This document shows, one piece after another, positions 60,614-64,000 of a stretch of DNA of 64,000 nucleotides (positions are counted from its first letter, which is position 1; every line of letters begins with the position of its first letter). This DNA comes from Gallibacter pasteurianus_A (GTDB taxonomy: Bacteria; Bacillota; Clostridia; Peptostreptococcales; Anaerovoracaceae). The position numbers and the translations under genes are program-made. Under the pieces are notes generated by a model. The model had not been told where the DNA came from. It was given only the letters and a program-made list of their open reading frames with translations, and searched no databases. The stretch is taken from contig CAVBJF010000006.1 of NCBI GenBank assembly GCA_963596005.1, positions 8,746 through 72,745 of the forward strand. The letters run 5' to 3'.

Positions 60614-63600
60614 TTATTTCCCATACGGAGCTGTTTCTTCTGCAACCATACTCAAATTCTGCTCCGGCTGGTATGAATATTTTCCATTGCCATGCTCAGA
60701 CTGCTCCATATCATTATTGTCCGTCCACAGCTCACACTGCGTCATAACCGTCTGTACAGCATCATCCATTCCCTCTGGTGGATAACGATGCTTTTTTAGC
60801 AAGCGCTTGATCATAATACGCATCTTTGCTCTCGCTGAATCACGTTTCTGCCAGTCAATTGTCCGGTTTTTCCGAAGCGTATCTGCCAATTCCTTGGTAA
60901 TCGCTATCAATTCAGCGTTTTCATAAAAATCTTTGATTGCCTGCGGCTTAGTCAGTGCATCATAGAATGCAAGCTCATCCGCTGTCAGTCCGAGCTGTTC
61001 TCCTTCCTTATTTGCCGCTGCAATCTGCTTTGCAAGGTTCAGCAGTTCTTCAATGACCTGCTCATTCGTCAGCATACCATTCAGATAAGCATTCATTGCT
61101 CTCTGAATAATCTCGCTGAATTTCTGTGATTTTACGACATTCGTATGGCGGTAAATCTGCACCTGCTCAGCAATCAGTTTTTTCAGAAGCTCTACAGCGA
61201 GGTTCTTCTCCTTCATCTTAGAAATTTCTTCCAGAAACTTCGGATCAAAGAGCGAGAATTCCTTGTCCACATCGGAGAAGAGGTTAATTACGCCATCACT
61301 CTGTACGCTGGCTTTCAGAAGCTCGTTAATCCGGGCATTCATTTCCGGCAGAGATATCTTCTTGCCTTCGCCCTGATTCATCAGTCTGGTGACAAGCACA
61401 CGCACGGACTCAAAGAAAGCGGCCTCCACACGCATATCTTTTTCTACCATAGAGGAGCAAAGTGACAATGCCTGTCTGAGGAGCAGTCCTTCCTTCAGGA
61501 AGTCCTCTCGTTCCTGTTCCTTATCTACACCAACGATAAAGTTCACTGCACCGCTGATTGCTTTCGAGCGTTCCAGATCCGTACCACTGATAAACTTGGA
61601 ATAATCGTATCCGTGGAACAGATCCCGGCAAATCGACAGCTTTTCAATGAACTTCGGATATGCTACTTTGGCAACATCCGTATCTCCATAGTTCTTTTTA
61701 TCACGGGCGGTATAGTCATTCATCGCCTGCTTAAGTGCAGAAGCGATGCCAACATAATCAACAACAAGGCCACCTTCTTTGTTGCCAAACACACGGTTGA
61801 CTCTCGCAATCGCCTGCATCAGGTTATAGCCCTGCATCGGCTTATAGACATACATGGTAGCCAACGAAGGAACATCAAATCCGGTCAGCCACATATCCAC
61901 TACAATAGCAATCTTGAGTGGGCTGTCATTATCCTTGAACTGTTTTGCAAGCTCGTCCTTGTGGTGCTTGTTACCGATGATTTTATTCCATTCTTCCGGA
62001 TCCTTGTTGCTGCCGGTCATAACAACAGCAACCTTTTCCGTCCAGGACGGACGCAGCTGCAGAATGCGCTCGTAAATCTTCATGGCAATTGGACGGGAAT
62101 ATGCTACGATCATTGCCTTGCCGGTCAACAGGCTGGCACGGTAGTTTTCGTAGTGGTTCAGGATATCATCCACCAGAGAATTGATGGTCTTCTCATTGCC
62201 GAGAATCGCCTCCATCTGTCCAAGCTCTTTCTTGCTCTTTTCAATAACACCGGGATCGGCATTATTCGCCATGATATCGTATTCCTGGTCAATGAGCTTC
62301 AGCGTCTGCTCGTCCAGCTTCAGCTTGATGACGCGGCTCTCGTAATATACCGGACGGGTAGCACCATCTTCCACGGCTTGCGTCATATCATAAATATCGA
62401 TGTAGTCACCGAACACCTCACGGGTGTTGCGGTCTTTCATGGAAATCGGTGTGCCAGTGAATCCAATGAAGGTCGCATTTGGTAGCGCATTTCGGATGAT
62501 ACGTGCAGAACCGATTTTAATTTCACCAGTCTTGGCATCGACCTTTTCCTTTAGACCGTACTGTCCGCGGTGTGCCTCATCTGCCATAACCACAATATTT
62601 CTACGCTCTGAAAGGCAATCGAAGGACTCCTCGAACTTCTGCATAGTGGTAAAGATGATACCGTTCGCTTTTCTGCCGTCCAACAGTTCTTTCAGATGCA
62701 CACGGCTTTCAGCATGAACCGGCTCCTGGCGCAGAAAATCCTTACACTTTGCAAACTGCCCATACAACTGGTCATCCAAATCGTTACGGTCTGTGATTAC
62801 CACAATAGTCGGACTGTCCAGTGCATCCTGCAGACGATGTGCATAGAAAACCATCGACAGGGATTTTCCACTACCCTGCGTATGCCAGAACACACCACCC
62901 TTGCCGTCCGTCTCCGTAGCATGCTTGGTAGATGCCACGGCCTTATTAACCGCAAAATACTGATGGTAGCCTGCCAGAATTTTGAACTGCTTTGTACCTT
63001 CGTTGGAAAAGCAAATGAAGTTCTTTATGATATCCAGCAGCCGCTCTTTTTCAAAGATACCCTCAAAGAAAGTATCAAACTGAGCATACTGCGTATTTTC
63101 GTAACTGCCGTCCTTAGTTTTCCATTCCATAAAGCGGTCTTCACCTGATGTGATCGTACCGGCCTTAGAGGTCATAAGATCACTCATGACGCAGATACAG
63201 TTGTAGATAAACATAGACGGAATCTCATGCATGTAATTCCGAATCTGCGAATAAGCCTCTGATGCATCTGTTTCCTCACGGGACGGTGATTTCAACTCCA
63301 CCAACACCACGGGCATACCATTCAGAAACAGCAGAACATCGGGGCGCTTGTTGCTGTTCTCTACGAACGTCCATTGGTTCGCTACAATAAAGGAGTTATT
63401 GCCGGGATTGCTGTAATCCACAAGATAGACAAGGCCAGAGCGTTCTTCGCCCTTGACAAAATAACGCACTTCAACACCATGCTGCAGATAATCCATAAAA
63501 AGGGCATTCTTCTGCACCAGTTCGGCATTTTCAAAATTCTTTAGCTTATACATGGCATCCGCAATCGCATCCTCCGGCATAGAAGGATTCAGTCGATGCA

Positions 63601-63742
63601 GTGCCTCATCCAATTCATCTTCATACAGAGGGCTTTTAAAGTCACGCTCCAAGTCCGGAGCATAGACATACCGATACCCCATGTTCTGAAACAGCTCTAT
63701 GACGGAATTTTCATAGTCTGCTTCGGTATAAAAGCCTGCCAT
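60614..63742 (-). CDS. hsdR: Type I restriction enzyme subunit R
   Basis: 1042 residues. The PD-(D/E)xK nuclease is RPDVLLFLNGMPVVLVELKSP in the first 160 residues (key D and E-x-K seen), the helicase has WHTQGSGKSLSM and MADEAHRGQYG, and motif III FTGTPI. It needs HsdM and HsdS, which are not in the window except for an hsdS fragment beyond. AAGGAG precedes the ATG. It appears the first gene of a unit with mcrB and mcrC. Confidence 0.95.
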   Translation of the reverse strand: MAGFYTEADYENSVIELFQNMGYRYVYAPDLERDFKSPLYEDELDEALHRLNPSMPEDAIADAMYKLKNFENAELVQKNALFMDYLQHGVEVRYFVKGEERSGLVYLVDYSNPGNNSFIVANQWTFVENSNKRPDVLLFLNGMPVVLVELKSPSREETDASEAYSQIRNYMHEIPSMFIYNCICVMSDLMTSKAGTITSGEDRFMEWKTKDGSYENTQYAQFDTFFEGIFEKERLLDIIKNFICFSNEGTKQFKILAGYHQYFAVNKAVASTKHATETDGKGGVFWHTQGSGKSLSMVFYAHRLQDALDSPTIVVITDRNDLDDQLYGQFAKCKDFLRQEPVHAESRVHLKELLDGRKANGIIFTTMQKFEESFDCLSERRNIVVMADEAHRGQYGLKEKVDAKTGEIKIGSARIIRNALPNATFIGFTGTPISMKDRNTREVFGDYIDIYDMTQAVEDGATRPVYYESRVIKLKLDEQTLKLIDQEYDIMANNADPGVIEKSKKELGQMEAILGNEKTINSLVDDILNHYENYRASLLTGKAMIVAYSRPIAMKIYERILQLRPSWTEKVAVVMTGSNKDPEEWNKIIGNKHHKDELAKQFKDNDSPLKIAIVVDMWLTGFDVPSLATMYVYKPMQGYNLMQAIARVNRVFGNKEGGLVVDYVGIASALKQAMNDYTARDKKNYGDTDVAKVAYPKFIEKLSICRDLFHGYDYSKFISGTDLERSKAISGAVNFIVGVDKEQEREDFLKEGLLLRQALSLCSSMVEKDMRVEAAFFESVRVLVTRLMNQGEGKKISLPEMNARINELLKASVQSDGVINLFSDVDKEFSLFDPKFLEEISKMKEKNLAVELLKKLIAEQVQIYRHTNVVKSQKFSEIIQRAMNAYLNGMLTNEQVIEELLNLAKQIAAANKEGEQLGLTADELAFYDALTKPQAIKDFYENAELIAITKELADTLRKNRTIDWQKRDSARAKMRIMIKRLLKKHRYPPEGMDDAVQTVMTQCELWTDNNDMEQSEHGNGKYSYQPEQNLSMVAEETAPYGK

Positions 63743-63865
63743 AATTCATCAACTCCTTATCTGTAAATTTATGTCAAAGCAGTGTCAACTCGTTTTCACT
63801 GTTCTTTATCTCCTATTATTCCTGGCTTGCGAAGTGCCACACTGATTTCACCGCTACATCCTTAT

Positions 63866-64000
63866 CTCCTGTCAAACAAGAATTTAGAGCAGCAAGCTCA
63901 GGCTTTGTTCAAAGAATGGTTTATTGAAAATCCTGAGAATGTCGCTTGGTCAGCCGGTACATTCAAAGAACTAATCCAGTCAACGCTAAATGGAGACTGG
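63866..64000 (+). pseudogene. Inverted hsdS fragment, running off the right edge
   Basis: Plus-strand frame open from 63767 (TAA at 63764-63766) with no start codon or ribosome site. It reads SNKNLEQQAQALFKEWF, the central coiled-coil end typical of HsdS, followed by GTFKELIQSTLNGDW, the start of a second target domain. It is oriented against hsdR, like the silent cassettes of invertible type I systems. The rest is off the edge. Confidence 0.6.

Noticed and set aside
61613..62485. 290-residue open frame on the plus strand
   Set aside because: It is antisense to hsdR, whose motifs are intact; no ribosome site and no recognisable domain.

Overview
The window looks like chromosomal DNA of a low-G+C, monoderm, anaerobic Firmicute (class Clostridia; I cannot place it to genus). 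Pointers are strong GGAGG ribosome-binding sites, a class III fructose-bisphosphatase, a RicT (PSP1) protein, a PASTA-bearing SpoVD/FtsI, a PotC-PotD fusion, a CIRCE-controlled clpB, and a perR-rubrerythrin pair typical of anaerobes. Almost all genes lie on the minus strand. No rRNA, tRNA, CRISPR array, transposase or integrase was recognised.

Layout: 1-5.7 kb: addA (cut by the left edge), gpmI and two flavoproteins. 5.8-10.3 kb: a 1482-residue secreted protein built of InlB/Flg_new-type repeats, with a recent 858-bp internal duplication. 10.4-13.4 kb: Rrf2 and LysR regulators around a 430-bp non-coding region with two near-identical palindromes and two terminators, then a ferredoxin-type aldo/keto reductase. 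13.5-20.7 kb: a housekeeping run read as tmk region, holB, ricT, trmN6, a small membrane protein, abrB-like, murA, fbp. 20.8-29.1 kb: folT-like transporter, rqcP, hup, a SpoVB/MurJ flippase, an amidohydrolase behind a structured leader, DUF1893, an ECF S-component, nth, and a DnaJ/DUF5685 pair. 29.2-33.0 kb: aconitase, isocitrate dehydrogenase and GntR, with a GntR-like operator at the promoter. 33-42 kb: clpB, the potA-potB-potCD polyamine importer, a lone PTS IIC and niaR. 42-53 kb: a division and cell-wall (dcw) cluster from mraZ to ftsQ, whose promoter holds tandem MraZ boxes. 53-57.3 kb: perR/rubrerythrin, ogt, a flavodoxin-ferredoxin, and a MerR/cupin/carboxymuconolactone-decarboxylase locus with a broken third gene. 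57.4-64 kb: a defence island (hsdR-mcrB-mcrC) with an inverted hsdS fragment at the right edge.

How the genes work together: the dcw cluster, murA and the flippase supply peptidoglycan synthesis. Aconitase and isocitrate dehydrogenase probably make 2-oxoglutarate for biosynthesis. PerR, rubrerythrin and the ferredoxin-type oxidoreductases fit an anaerobe facing oxygen. The right end (about 54.8-64 kb) looks by eye richer in G+C than the rest and contains accessory genes, so it is the most likely transferred segment. The points most worth a second look are two surface-type modules inserted in PotA, the palindrome pair near 11 kb, the structured leader near 25.2 kb, and the hsdR-mcrBC/inverted-hsdS island.
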